A stretch of DNA of 47,771 bases, from assembly GCA_937951935.1 (NCBI GenBank), contig CALGAM010000117.1, positions 1-47,771 on the forward strand. The letters run 5' to 3'. This DNA comes from an uncultured Micromonospora sp. GTDB taxonomy: Bacteria > Actinomycetota > Actinomycetes > Mycobacteriales > Micromonosporaceae. Under the pieces are notes generated by a model. That model had not been told where the DNA came from. It was given only the letters and a program-made list of their open reading frames with translations, and made no database searches. Below, piece after piece: positions 39,885 to 47,771 of the stretch. Numbering within the stretch: position 1 is the first letter of the stretch; each line of letters starts with the position of its first letter. The position numbers and the translations under genes were made by a program.

Positions 39885-41237
39885 ATGGGGCGGCTGTTCG
39901 GCACTGACGGCGTACGCGGGCGCGCGAACGCCGACCTGACTCCGGAGCTGGCGCTCTCGGTCGCGGTCGCCGCGGCGCACACCCTCGCCGAGACCGGTCG
40001 CGGCCGCCCGCCGACCGCGGTGGTCGGCCGGGACACCCGGGCCAGCGGCGAGATGCTGGAGGCGGCGGTGATCGCCGGACTGACCAGCGCCGGCGCGAAC
40101 GCGATCCGGGTCGGGGTGCTGCCGACGCCGGGGGTGGCGTACCTGGTGGGTGAGACCAAGGCGGACTTCGGCGTGATGCTCTCCGCCTCGCACAACCCGA
40201 TGCCCGACAACGGGATCAAGCTCTTCGCGGCGGGTGGGCACAAGCTTCCCGACGAGATCGAGCTGCGCATCGAGTCGGCCATCGAGGCGAACGAGGCGGC
40301 GGGCTGGCCCCGCCCGACCGGCGCCGGCATCGGCCGGGTGCACGACCTGCCGGACGGCGCCGAGCACTACGTGCAGCACCTGGTCGGCACGATTCCGCAT
40401 CGGCTGGACGGCCTCCGGATCGTCGTCGACTGCGCGAACGGTGCGGCCTCGGAGGTGGCCCCGGCGGCGTACCGCAGGGCCGGCGCCGAGGTGATCGCGA
40501 TCCACGCCGAGCCGGACGGACTCAACATCAACGAGGACTGCGGTTCGCAGCACCTCGACGCGCTCCGGGCGGCGGTGCTGGAGCACGGCGCCGATCTCGG
40601 TATCGCACACGACGGCGACGCGGATCGGTGCGTGGCGGTGACCGCTGACGGCGCGGAGGTCGACGGCGACCAGATCATGGCGATCCTCGCGTTGGCGATG
40701 CGGGAGGCCGGAACGCTGACCCGGGACACCCTGGTCGCGACGGTGATGAGCAACCTCGGTCTGCGGCTGGCCATGTCCGCGGCGGGCATCCGGCTCGTCG
40801 AGACCAAGGTCGGCGACCGGTACGTGCTGGAGGAGCTGCGTGCCTCCGGGCTGGCGCTCGGCGGCGAGCAGAGCGGGCACCTCGTGCTACCGGCGTACGC
40901 CACCACGGGGGACGGCATCCTCACCGGCCTGCACCTGATGTCACGGGTGGCGGCGACCGGCAAGCCGCTGGCCGAGCTGGCCTCCGTGGTGACGAAGCTG
41001 CCCCAGGTCCTGATCAACGTGCCGGTGCGGGACCGGACCGTGGGAGCCGGGGCGCAGGCGGTGCTCGACGCGGTCGCGGCGGCCGAGGCGGAGCTCGGCG
41101 AGACCGGCCGGGTGCTGCTCCGTCCGTCCGGCACCGAACCGCTGGTCCGGGTCATGGTCGAGGCGCCGACCCAGGAGCTGGCGCAGCGCGTCGCGGAGCA
41201 GATCGCCGCCGAGGTGCGGTTGGCCAGCCCGCTGTGA
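39885..41237 (+). CDS. glmM: Phosphoglucosamine mutase GlmM
   Basis: Interconverts glucosamine 6-phosphate and glucosamine 1-phosphate on the way to UDP-GlcNAc. The 450-residue protein has the N-terminal FGTDGVRGRAN, the phosphoserine active-site loop MLSASHNPMPDNGIK, the metal-binding HDGDADRC, GGEQSGHLV for substrate recognition and RPSGTEPLVRVMVE for phosphate binding. ATG 39885 has GGAGG 9 nt upstream. It lies just after the rpsI terminator and works in the same pathway as glmS at 43684. Confidence 0.96.
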   Translation: MGRLFGTDGVRGRANADLTPELALSVAVAAAHTLAETGRGRPPTAVVGRDTRASGEMLEAAVIAGLTSAGANAIRVGVLPTPGVAYLVGETKADFGVMLSASHNPMPDNGIKLFAAGGHKLPDEIELRIESAIEANEAAGWPRPTGAGIGRVHDLPDGAEHYVQHLVGTIPHRLDGLRIVVDCANGAASEVAPAAYRRAGAEVIAIHAEPDGLNINEDCGSQHLDALRAAVLEHGADLGIAHDGDADRCVAVTADGAEVDGDQIMAILALAMREAGTLTRDTLVATVMSNLGLRLAMSAAGIRLVETKVGDRYVLEELRASGLALGGEQSGHLVLPAYATTGDGILTGLHLMSRVAATGKPLAELASVVTKLPQVLINVPVRDRTVGAGAQAVLDAVAAAEAELGETGRVLLRPSGTEPLVRVMVEAPTQELAQRVAEQIAAEVRLASPL

Positions 41238-41308
41238 TCACCCTGCCCGTCGTCGGTCATGAGGTCGTCGTTCCGAGGCCGCCCCGTCGCAGGGCGACCG
41301 ACTCATGA

Positions 41309-42499
41309 TCAACGGTCGGGTGCGAGGCGGCGGAGCCGACGGACGGCCTCGGCGAGCACCTCGGCCCGCTTGCAGAAGGCGAACCGTACCAGCCGCCGGC
41401 CCGCCTCGGCGTCGTCGTAGAAGACCTGGGTCGGCACCGCCACCACCCCGCAGCGCTCCGGCAGCGTGCGGCAGAACTCCATCCCGTCCCGGCCGCCGAG
41501 CGGGCTGATGTCGGCGGTGATGAAGTAGGTTCCCTCGGGCGTCAGCACCCCGAACCCGGCCTCCGCCAGGCCGGCGGCGAGCTGGTCACGCCGCGCCTGC
41601 AGATCGGCCCGGAACCCGTCGTAGTAGCTGTCCGGCAGGGCCAGCGCCACCGCGACCGCCGGTTGCAGCGGTGCCCCGTTCACGAAGGTGAGGAACTGCT
41701 TGACCCGGAGGGTCGCGGCGACCAGCGGCGCCGGACCACTGGCCCAGCCGATCTTCCAGCCGGTGCAGGAGAAGGTCTTGCCCGCCGAGGAGACGCGCAG
41801 CGTCCGGGCCCGCATCCCGGGCAGGCTGGCGAGCGGGATGTGTGGACTGCCCGAGTCGGTGAAGACGAGGTGCTCGTAGACCTCGTCGGTGACGGCGTAC
41901 GCGTCGTACTCCTGGCACAGCTGCGCGACCAGCGCCAGCTCGTCGGCGTCGAAAACCTTGCCGGTCGGGTTGTGCGGCGAGTTGAGCAGCACCAGGCGGG
42001 TACGCGGCCCGAACGCGGCCCGCAGCTCGTCCGGATCGAACCTGTACCGTCCGTCGGCGTCGGGCCGGAGCGTGACCGGTCGACGGACCGCACCGGCGAG
42101 CGCGATCGACGCCGCGTACGAGTCGTAGTACGGCTCGAAGCAGACCACCTCGTCGCCCGGCTCGGCCAGGCCGAGGATCGCCGCGGCGATCGCCTCGGTC
42201 GCTCCGGCGGTGATCAGCACCTCGCCGTCCGGGTCGTAGTCCAGGCCCCAGAACCGCCGCTGGTGTGCGGCGACCGCCGCCCGCAGCGCCGGGATGCCCG
42301 GGCCCGGCGGATACTGGTTCTGGCCGCCGCGCAGGGCGTCGACCGCCGCGGCCAGCATCTCCGCCGGGCCGTCCGTGTCCGGAAACCCCTGGCCCAGGTT
42401 GACGGCGCCGGTGCGCGCCGCCAGCGCCGACATCTCCGCGAAGATGGTGGTGCCGAACGGGCGCATCCGGCGTACCAGGGGGTCGTCCGTCGTCGTCAC
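41309..42499 (-). CDS. Fold-type I PLP aminotransferase
   Basis: A 396-residue class I/II aminotransferase. It has AVNLGQGFPDTDGP, LITAGATEAIAAAILGL, LLNSPHNPTGKVF, a PLP-contacting VTDEVYEHLVF, and the catalytic lysine in SSAGKTFSCTGWKIGWA. The closest match is the kynurenine/methionine-type or N-succinyldiaminopimelate aminotransferase (DapC-like) group of actinobacteria. The substrate cannot be fixed without comparison. It starts at GTG, with TAGGGT 6 nt upstream, and no ribosome-binding site. Confidence 0.9.
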   Translation of the reverse strand: MTTTDDPLVRRMRPFGTTIFAEMSALAARTGAVNLGQGFPDTDGPAEMLAAAVDALRGGQNQYPPGPGIPALRAAVAAHQRRFWGLDYDPDGEVLITAGATEAIAAAILGLAEPGDEVVCFEPYYDSYAASIALAGAVRRPVTLRPDADGRYRFDPDELRAAFGPRTRLVLLNSPHNPTGKVFDADELALVAQLCQEYDAYAVTDEVYEHLVFTDSGSPHIPLASLPGMRARTLRVSSAGKTFSCTGWKIGWASGPAPLVAATLRVKQFLTFVNGAPLQPAVAVALALPDSYYDGFRADLQARRDQLAAGLAEAGFGVLTPEGTYFITADISPLGGRDGMEFCRTLPERCGVVAVPTQVFYDDAEAGRRLVRFAFCKRAEVLAEAVRRLRRLAPDR

Positions 42500-42505
42500 G
42501 CGTTC

Positions 42506-42511
42506 ACCCTA
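42506..42511 (-). promoter_or_regulatory. -10 of a leaderless promoter
   Basis: Minus-strand TAGGGT ends 6 nt before the GTG at 42499. Confidence 0.5.
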
Positions 42512-42542
42512 GGGCGGCGTCGGGACCCGGCCAAGGCCGGAC

Positions 42543-43439
42543 TCAGCCGAAGGTGGAGTCGACGCAGCTCGCGATCGCGAACGGACCGCTGGCGGAGTTC
42601 TTGATCACTTCCTTGCCGTCCACGACGATCCGGCAGGTGATCTCCCCGCTGGCCTGGCCGGTGGTGTCGGCGCGGGTCGCCGTGAGGGACAGGACCAGGA
42701 CGCTGGCCGGAACCGTGAGCTCCTTGGTCCACGGCAGGCTGACGTCGTTCTCCTGGGGCAGGCCGGCGTTCGCGTCGCTGTACATGATGTCGGCCGTCCC
42801 CTCGCCGGTCACCTCGTACACGACGGTGCGGTCGCCCAACGCGGTGTCCTTGACGCTCCGGAAGGCGAAGTAGCCGCCGACGCCGACGCCACCGCAGCAG
42901 AGCAGCAGGACCGCGACGATCACGATGATCAGGACCGCCTTGGACTTCTTCTTGGCCGGCGGGGCGGGTGGGAAGCCGCCGCCCGGGGCGCCCACGGCTC
43001 CCGGGACACCGGGCGGGGGCGGGTAGCCCGGTTGTCCGGGTACGCCCGGATTGTAGGGCTGTGCGGGAGGGCTGGACTGCGGCGGGTAGACCCCGTAGCC
43101 GGCCTCCTGGTTCGGGACCCCGCTGGTGGGGTATGGCGTGGCGGGGCCCTGGCCGGCGGTCGGGGGCGCCGGCTGGCCGTAACCCGTGGTCGGCGGGGCG
43201 TACGGGCTGGGCTGCGGGGGCTGCGGCCAGGCGGCGGGCTGCCCGCCCTGGCCGTACGTCGTGGGCGGGGTCGGCGGGGTGTAGCCCGGTGGCGACGGCG
43301 GGCTGAACTTCGTGGTCGGCTGGTTCTCGTCGTCGGGCGTGCCGGGCTGGGACGGCGGACTGAACTTGGTCGTCGGCGGCTCCGGCGTCGACGACGGGTC
43401 GTACGGGTTGTACGGGGAGGGGGGTGGCGAGTCGGTCAT
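42543..43439 (-). CDS. Proline-rich membrane protein with MmpS-like domain
   Basis: A 298-residue protein. The first 170 or so residues are Pro/Tyr/Gly/Gln-rich with repeats of PTTKFSPPS. A membrane helix (AVLIIVIVAVLLLCCGGVGVGGYFAF) follows, then an outside domain: TVVYEVTGEGTADIMYSDANAGLPQENDVSLPWTKELTV, and two cysteines in EITCRIVVDG and IASCVDSTFG. That domain matches the MmpS family, which in mycobacteria partners MmpL lipid exporters. No MmpL gene is adjacent. ATG 43439 has GGAG 9 nt upstream; ATG 43454 is a less likely start. Confidence 0.8.
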   Translation of the reverse strand: MTDSPPPSPYNPYDPSSTPEPPTTKFSPPSQPGTPDDENQPTTKFSPPSPPGYTPPTPPTTYGQGGQPAAWPQPPQPSPYAPPTTGYGQPAPPTAGQGPATPYPTSGVPNQEAGYGVYPPQSSPPAQPYNPGVPGQPGYPPPPGVPGAVGAPGGGFPPAPPAKKKSKAVLIIVIVAVLLLCCGGVGVGGYFAFRSVKDTALGDRTVVYEVTGEGTADIMYSDANAGLPQENDVSLPWTKELTVPASVLVLSLTATRADTTGQASGEITCRIVVDGKEVIKNSASGPFAIASCVDSTFG

Positions 43440-43670
43440 CGCGTCTGACTCCATGAGCGGGAAAACAGGGGTGGCGAAGGCGGCGCCGCGAGGGCGATCC
43501 GATGCGCCGATCACGGTACCGCGTCCGCGCAGCCACCGAGGTACCGGCGAGGTTCGCCGGCGTGGTGCGGGACGACGCGGTCCGCCGGCCGATGCGCCGG
43601 GACGGTCTAACGAGCAGGGCGGCTGATCGAAAAGGCGCCTTTCGCGCACGTCGGATGAGCGAATCTAGGT

Positions 43671-43676
43671 TAGGCT
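43671..43676 (+). promoter_or_regulatory. -10 of a leaderless promoter
   Basis: TAGGCT ends 7 nt before the glmS ATG at 43684, and no ribosome-binding site precedes the gene. Confidence 0.6.
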
Positions 43677-43683
43677 GCGGGCC

Positions 43684-45597
43684 ATGTGTGGAATCGTGGG
43701 GTACACCGGTGCCAGACCGGCGCTGGGCATCGTGCTGGACGGGTTACGGCGGTTGGAGTACCGCGGCTACGACTCGGCCGGGGTGGCGGTCGTCTGCAAC
43801 GGCGAACTGCTGACGGAGAAGAAGGCCGGCAAGCTGGCCAACCTGGAGAAGGCGCTGTCCGAGTGGTCGACGGTGGAGCCGGGCTCCGATCTCGACGGTG
43901 CGGCCGGCATAGCCCTCGGCACCACCGCGATCGGCCACACCCGGTGGGCCACCCACGGTGCTCCCACCGACCGCAACGCCCACCCGCACCGGTCCCACGA
44001 CGGGCGGGTGGCGGTGATCCACAACGGCATCATCGAGAACTTCGCCCGGCTCCGGTCCGAACTGGAGGCCCAGGGCGTCGAGTTCGTCAGCGACACCGAC
44101 ACCGAGTGCGTCGCACACCTGCTCGCCGGCGAACTCGCCCGGCTCCGCGCGGCCGGCGAGCCGGACGGGCCACACCTGCTGGCCGCGGCGATGCGGCAGG
44201 TCTGCCAGCGGCTGGAGGGCGCCTTCACCCTGCTCGCCGTGGACGCGGGGATCCCCGGCGCGGTGGTCGGGGCGCGGCGCAACTCGCCCCTGGTGGTCGG
44301 CCGGGGCGCCGGCGAGAACTATCTGGCCAGTGACGTCTCGGCCTTCATCGAGCACACCCGGGACGCGGTCGAACTCGGGCAGGACCAGGTGGTCCTGATC
44401 ACCGGGGACGACATCGAGATCACCGACTTCGCCGGCCGCCCGGCCAGCGGCAGGGACTTCCACATCGGCTGGGACGCCTCGGCCGCCGAGAAGGGCGGCT
44501 ACGACTACTTCATGCTCAAGGAGATCGCCGAGCAGCCACAGGCGGTCGCCGACACGCTGCTCGGCCGACTCACCGACAGCGGCGAGATCGCGCTCGACGA
44601 GGTGCGCCTCACCGACCAGGACCTCCGGGACGTCGACAAGATCTTCATCGTCGCCTGCGGCACCGCGTACCACTCGGGCATGGTCGCCAAGTACGCCATC
44701 GAGCACTGGACCCGCATTCCCTGCGAGGTCGAACTGGCCAGCGAGTTCCGCTACCGCGACCCGGTGCTGGACCGCTCCACCCTGGTGGTGGCGATCTCCC
44801 AGTCGGGGGAGACGATGGACACCCTGATGGCGCTGCGGCACGCCAAGGAGCAGAAGGCCCGGGTGCTGGCGATCTGCAACACCAACGGCGCCACGATCCC
44901 GCGCGAGTCCGACGCCGTCCTCTACACCCACGGCGGCCCCGAGATCGCGGTCGCCTCCACCAAGGCGTTCCTCACCCAGCTCGTCGCCTGCTACCTGATC
45001 GGCCTGCACCTGGCCCAGGTGCGTGGCATCAAGTACGCCGACGAGGTCGCCGCGGTCGTCGCCCAGCTGCGGGAGATGCCGGAGAAGCTGCGCCGGCTGC
45101 TGGCCGGGATCGAGCCGGTCCGCGAGCTGGCCCGGGAACTGAAGTCCGCGTCGCAGGTGCTCTTCATCGGCCGGCACGTCGGGTACCCCGTCGCCCTGGA
45201 GGGGGCGCTGAAACTCAAGGAACTGGCGTACATGCACGCCGAGGGGTTCGCCGCCGGCGAGCTCAAGCACGGTCCGATCGCCCTCATCGACCAGGGGACA
45301 CCGGTGGTCTGCATCGTCCCCTCCCCGGCCGGCCGGGGGGTGTTGCACGACAAGGTCGTCTCCAACATCCAGGAGATCCGGGCCCGGGGCGCCCGGACCA
45401 TCGTGATCGCGGAGGAGGGGGACGGCGCGGTGGAGCCGTACGCCGACCACCTGATCCGCGTACCGCGGACCCCGACCCTGCTCGCCCCGCTGGTCACCAC
45501 GGTCCCGCTGCAGGTCCTCGCCTGCGAGATCGCCGCCGCCCGGGGCCACGACGTCGACCAGCCGCGCAACCTGGCCAAGTCGGTCACCGTGGAGTAG
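43684..45597 (+). CDS. glmS: Glucosamine-6-phosphate synthase GlmS
   Basis: Makes glucosamine 6-phosphate from fructose 6-phosphate and glutamine, the first step to UDP-GlcNAc. The 637-residue enzyme begins MCGIVGYTG, so Cys2 becomes the N-terminal nucleophile. The glutaminase half (about 1-240) has LRRLEYRGYDSAGVAV and TRWATHG. Two SIS domains follow (FIVACGTAYHSG with SQSGETMDTL, then LFIGRHVGYPVALEGALKLKEL), ending DQPRNLAKSVTVE. No glmS-type ribozyme is visible upstream; the message appears to be leaderless. Confidence 0.97.
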   Translation: MCGIVGYTGARPALGIVLDGLRRLEYRGYDSAGVAVVCNGELLTEKKAGKLANLEKALSEWSTVEPGSDLDGAAGIALGTTAIGHTRWATHGAPTDRNAHPHRSHDGRVAVIHNGIIENFARLRSELEAQGVEFVSDTDTECVAHLLAGELARLRAAGEPDGPHLLAAAMRQVCQRLEGAFTLLAVDAGIPGAVVGARRNSPLVVGRGAGENYLASDVSAFIEHTRDAVELGQDQVVLITGDDIEITDFAGRPASGRDFHIGWDASAAEKGGYDYFMLKEIAEQPQAVADTLLGRLTDSGEIALDEVRLTDQDLRDVDKIFIVACGTAYHSGMVAKYAIEHWTRIPCEVELASEFRYRDPVLDRSTLVVAISQSGETMDTLMALRHAKEQKARVLAICNTNGATIPRESDAVLYTHGGPEIAVASTKAFLTQLVACYLIGLHLAQVRGIKYADEVAAVVAQLREMPEKLRRLLAGIEPVRELARELKSASQVLFIGRHVGYPVALEGALKLKELAYMHAEGFAAGELKHGPIALIDQGTPVVCIVPSPAGRGVLHDKVVSNIQEIRARGARTIVIAEEGDGAVEPYADHLIRVPRTPTLLAPLVTTVPLQVLACEIAAARGHDVDQPRNLAKSVTVE

Positions 45598-45639
45598 CGG
45601 ACGGCACGGTCGCGGGCGGGGCCGGGCGGCGTACGGCGG

Positions 45640-45645
45640 TAGGGT
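45640..45645 (+). promoter_or_regulatory. -10 of a leaderless promoter
   Basis: TAGGGT ends 7 nt before the acpS GTG at 45653. Confidence 0.5.
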
Positions 45646-45652
45646 GAGTCGC

Positions 45653-46021
45653 GTGATCGTCGCAGTCGGCATCGACGTCGTGCGGGTCGACCGGTTCGCC
45701 CGCGCGCTCGACCGGACCCCGCCGCTGGCCGACCGGCTCTTCACCGCGGCCGAGCGGGTCACCCCGTCGGGCGGCCCTCGGTCGGCGGAGTCGCTCGCCG
45801 CCCGGTTCGCCGCCAAGGAGGCGGTGGCCAAGGCGCTCGGCGCCCCGGCCGGGCTGTGCTGGCACGACTGCGAGGTGCTCGCCGAGCCCGACGGCCGACC
45901 GCGGCTCACCGTCGCCGGCACGGTCGCTGCCGCCGCCGCCGAACGCGGGATCGCGCGCTGGCACCTGTCGCTGTCGCACGACGGCGGGATCGCCTCGGCG
46001 ATGGTGGTGGCGGAACGGTGA
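45653..46021 (+). CDS. acpS: Holo-ACP synthase AcpS
   Basis: Transfers the 4'-phosphopantetheine arm from CoA to acyl-carrier protein, activating fatty-acid synthesis. The 122-residue protein has VGIDVVRVDRFARALDRTP, with the metal-binding Asp, and RFAAKEAVAKALG, the catalytic Glu/Lys motif, then WHLSLSHDGGIASAMVVAE. I start at GTG 45653, with TAGGGT 7 nt upstream, rather than the GTG nine bases earlier, which lies inside the promoter spacing. It precedes nnrD and alr, a common order in actinobacteria. Confidence 0.93.
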   Translation: MIVAVGIDVVRVDRFARALDRTPPLADRLFTAAERVTPSGGPRSAESLAARFAAKEAVAKALGAPAGLCWHDCEVLAEPDGRPRLTVAGTVAAAAAERGIARWHLSLSHDGGIASAMVVAER

Positions 46022-46070
46022 CGGTGCGGCGGAGCGCACCGATGGCGTCGACGGAGAGCGGGGGACGCGG

Positions 46071-47537
46071 ATGAGGCCGGCCTGGCGGGTGGCGGACGTT
46101 CGCGCGGCGGAGCAGGCCCTGATGGCCACCCTGCCGCCGGGAACGCTGATGCGCAGGGCCGCCGGAGGACTGGCCGCTCACTGCGCCCGGCTGCTCGCCG
46201 GGCGGGGTGGGGTGTACGGCGCCCGGGTACTGCTGCTGGTCGGATCCGGTGACAACGGCGGGGACGCCCTCTACGCCGGGGCCCGGCTCGCGGGTCGGGG
46301 AGCGGCGGTCGAGGCGCTGCTGCTCAACCCCGGGCGGGCTCACCAGGGCGGGCTGGCCGCGCTCCGGGCCGCCGGCGGGCGGGTCGTGACCGAGCCGCCG
46401 GCCGGGGCCGACCTGGTGCTGGACGGGATCGTCGGGATCGGTGGCACCGGCGGGCTGCGCGAGCCCGCCGCCCGGCTGGTGGCCGGACTGCCCGGGCTGC
46501 GCGGCCGGGACGGGCGGCGGGCGACGGTGGTGGCGGTCGACGTACCGAGCGGGGTCGTGGTCGACACCGGCGACGTGCCGCGGGAGGACGGGCTGCCGAC
46601 CGCGGTCACCGCGGACGTCACGGTGACCTTCGGCTGTCTCAAGCCGGCCCTGGTCGTCGGACCGGCCGCCCCCCGCGCCGGCCGGGTCGAACTCGTCGAC
46701 ATCGGGCTCGGCCCGTGGCTGCGCGCCGACCCGGCGGTCCGGGTGACCGAGTGGTCCGACGTGGTCGACTGGTGGCCCCGGTTCGGGCCGGAGTCGGACA
46801 AGTACCGCCGGGGTGTGGTCGGGCTGGCGACCGGCTCGCGGACGTATCCGGGGGCGGCGGTGCTCTCGGTCGGCGGTGCGCTCGCCGGGCCGGCGGGCAT
46901 GATCCGGTACGCCGGCGGCGCCCGCGCCGAGGTGCTGCACCGGTACCCGTCGGTGGTCGCCACCGAGCGGGTCGGCGACGCCGGCCGGGTCCAGTCCTGG
47001 GTGTGCGGCTCCGGGATCGGCACCGACCAGGCCGCCGCCGCCGAGCTGCGTGCCGTGCTCGCCGCCCCGGTGCCGGTGGTGCTGGACGCGGACGCGTTGA
47101 CGCTGCTGGGCGACGGCTCGATGGCGGAGTGTCTGCGACAGCGGTCGGCACCGACCGTGGTGACCCCGCACGACCGGGAGTACGCCCGGCTGGCCGGCGA
47201 GACGCCGGGCGCGGACCGGGTCGGCGCGGCGTTGCGGTTGGCGGCCCGGATGAACGCCGTCGTGCTGCTCAAGGGGGATCGGACGGTGGTCGCGACCCCG
47301 GACGGGCGGGCGGCGGTCAACCCGACGGGCACCCCGGCGTTGGCCACCGGCGGTACCGGGGACGTGCTGGCCGGGTTGCTGGGCTCGTTGCTCGCCGCCG
47401 GGCTCTCGGCCGACCGGGCGGCGCTCGCGGCGGCGTACCTGCACGGGCTGGCCGGCCGCGAGGCGGCCCGGCACGGTCCGGTGAGCGCGTCCGACGTGGT
47501 GGCCGCGCTGCGGCCGGTCGTCGCCAGGCTGCTCTGA
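46071..47537 (+). CDS. nnr: Bifunctional NAD(P)H-hydrate epimerase/dehydratase
   Basis: Repairs hydrated NADH and NADPH. The 488-residue protein joins an N-terminal epimerase domain (about 1-220; VLLLVGSGDNGGDALYAGARL, DLVLDGIVGIGGTGGL, VVAVDVPSGVVVDTG) to a C-terminal ADP-dependent dehydratase (about 230-488; WVCGSGIGTDQ, VVLDADALTLL, and the nucleotide site NPTGTPALATGGTGDVLAGLLGSLLA). Both catalytic regions look intact. It starts 49 bp after acpS, with weak purine-rich sequence before the ATG, and is followed by alr. The gene has also been called yjeF or nnrD. Confidence 0.94.
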   Translation: MRPAWRVADVRAAEQALMATLPPGTLMRRAAGGLAAHCARLLAGRGGVYGARVLLLVGSGDNGGDALYAGARLAGRGAAVEALLLNPGRAHQGGLAALRAAGGRVVTEPPAGADLVLDGIVGIGGTGGLREPAARLVAGLPGLRGRDGRRATVVAVDVPSGVVVDTGDVPREDGLPTAVTADVTVTFGCLKPALVVGPAAPRAGRVELVDIGLGPWLRADPAVRVTEWSDVVDWWPRFGPESDKYRRGVVGLATGSRTYPGAAVLSVGGALAGPAGMIRYAGGARAEVLHRYPSVVATERVGDAGRVQSWVCGSGIGTDQAAAAELRAVLAAPVPVVLDADALTLLGDGSMAECLRQRSAPTVVTPHDREYARLAGETPGADRVGAALRLAARMNAVVLLKGDRTVVATPDGRAAVNPTGTPALATGGTGDVLAGLLGSLLAAGLSADRAALAAAYLHGLAGREAARHGPVSASDVVAALRPVVARLL

Positions 47538-47574
47538 TAATTCCCAGCTCGGGTCACGTCGATCTTCCGGGAAG

Positions 47575-47580
47575 TAGGCT
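47575..47580 (+). promoter_or_regulatory. -10 of a leaderless promoter
   Basis: TAGGCT ends 6 nt before the alr ATG at 47587. Confidence 0.55.
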
Positions 47581-47586
47581 GGGCGC

Positions 47587-47771
47587 ATGTGGCAGGCCGA
47601 GGTGCGCGTCGACCTCGACGCGATCCGCGACAACGTTGCCCGGCTGCAATCCGGGACGAGCGCCGAGCTGATGGCGGTGGTCAAGGCCGACGGGTACGGC
47701 CACGGCATGGTTCCGGCCGCCCGGGCCGCGCTCGACGCCGGGGCGCGGTGGCTCGGCGTCTGCACCCTCGA
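47587..47771 (+). CDS. alr: Alanine racemase (3'-truncated)
   Basis: The first 61 codons of alanine racemase, which makes D-alanine for peptidoglycan. The sequence MWQAEVRVDLDAIRDNVARL and the PLP-lysine motif VVKADGYGHGM are diagnostic, and LGVCTL follows. The window ends inside the gene, so its length and C-terminal catalytic tyrosine are not visible. It probably has its own leaderless promoter after nnr. Confidence 0.95.
   Translation, partial: MWQAEVRVDLDAIRDNVARLQSGTSAELMAVVKADGYGHGMVPAARAALDAGARWLGVCTL

Noticed and set aside
41252..41302. Inverted repeat GTCGGTC/GACCGAC between glmM and the aminotransferase gene as a terminator
   Set aside because: The 7-bp stem encloses a 37-nt loop, too weak to support a call.
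43440..43683. glmS-type ribozyme upstream of glmS
   Set aside because: The glmS start appears leaderless, with TAGGCT 7 nt before it, so there is no transcript leader to hold a ribozyme, and no matching core was seen.

Overview
The window is high-GC DNA with strong G/C bias at third codon positions, frequent GTG/TTG starts and many genes that appear to be leaderless. Gene order and protein sequences point to an actinobacterium, most likely a member of the Micromonosporaceae (Micromonospora/Salinispora-like). That placement is inferred; no database was searched.

Region 1 (1-9422) is the distal end of the spectinomycin/alpha ribosomal-protein cluster: rpsE (5'-truncated by the window), rpmD, rplO, a strong hairpin, secY, adk, map, then a fresh promoter and infA, rpmJ, rpsM, rpsK, rpsD, rpoA, rplQ, a textbook terminator, and truA. 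Region 2 (9428-14200) holds a large proline-rich single-pass membrane protein, an RsmC-like methyltransferase and an ABC-F ATPase. Region 3 (14327-20335) looks like a surface-glycoconjugate locus: a flippase/LPG-synthase-type membrane protein, a GT4 glycosyltransferase and a methyltransferase on the plus strand, and on the minus strand a DPM1-like GT2 enzyme coupled to a GT-C-type membrane transferase. Three 17-bp tandem repeats lie where the two arms converge. An aldo/keto reductase follows.

Region 4 (21793-27910) is a compact thiamine operon under a TPP riboswitch: thiE, thiO, thiS, thiG, a second ThiE/TenI-type gene, thiD and thiC, nearly all overlapping by a few bases. The operon builds the thiazole (ThiO/ThiS/ThiG, probably the TenI-like protein) and pyrimidine (ThiC/ThiD) halves and joins them (ThiE).

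Region 5 (28066-36866) is the most interesting stretch. It carries an SsuB/NrtD-type ABC ATPase with no permease beside it, a Leu/Ile/Val-type substrate-binding lipoprotein with no transporter beside it, and, divergent from the lipoprotein, a four-gene conservon (sensor kinase with a nitrate/nitrite-sensing-type helical sensor, roadblock, DUF742, small GTPase). Next comes a HemD-winged-helix regulator of the NnaR type, preceded by an ORF that looks like a decayed NirD and by a four-half-site match to the GlnR box. Together these suggest a nitrogen-sensing neighbourhood from which the nitrite-reductase genes may have been lost.

Region 6 (36956-47771) contains a methyltransferase, a RHH antitoxin/PemK-MazF-like toxin pair, rplM-rpsI with a strong promoter and a structured leader, glmM, an aminotransferase, an MmpS-like membrane protein, glmS, acpS, nnrD and the start of alr, so it serves translation and cell-wall precursor supply. 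I saw no tRNA or rRNA genes, CRISPR arrays, insertion sequences or prophage genes.
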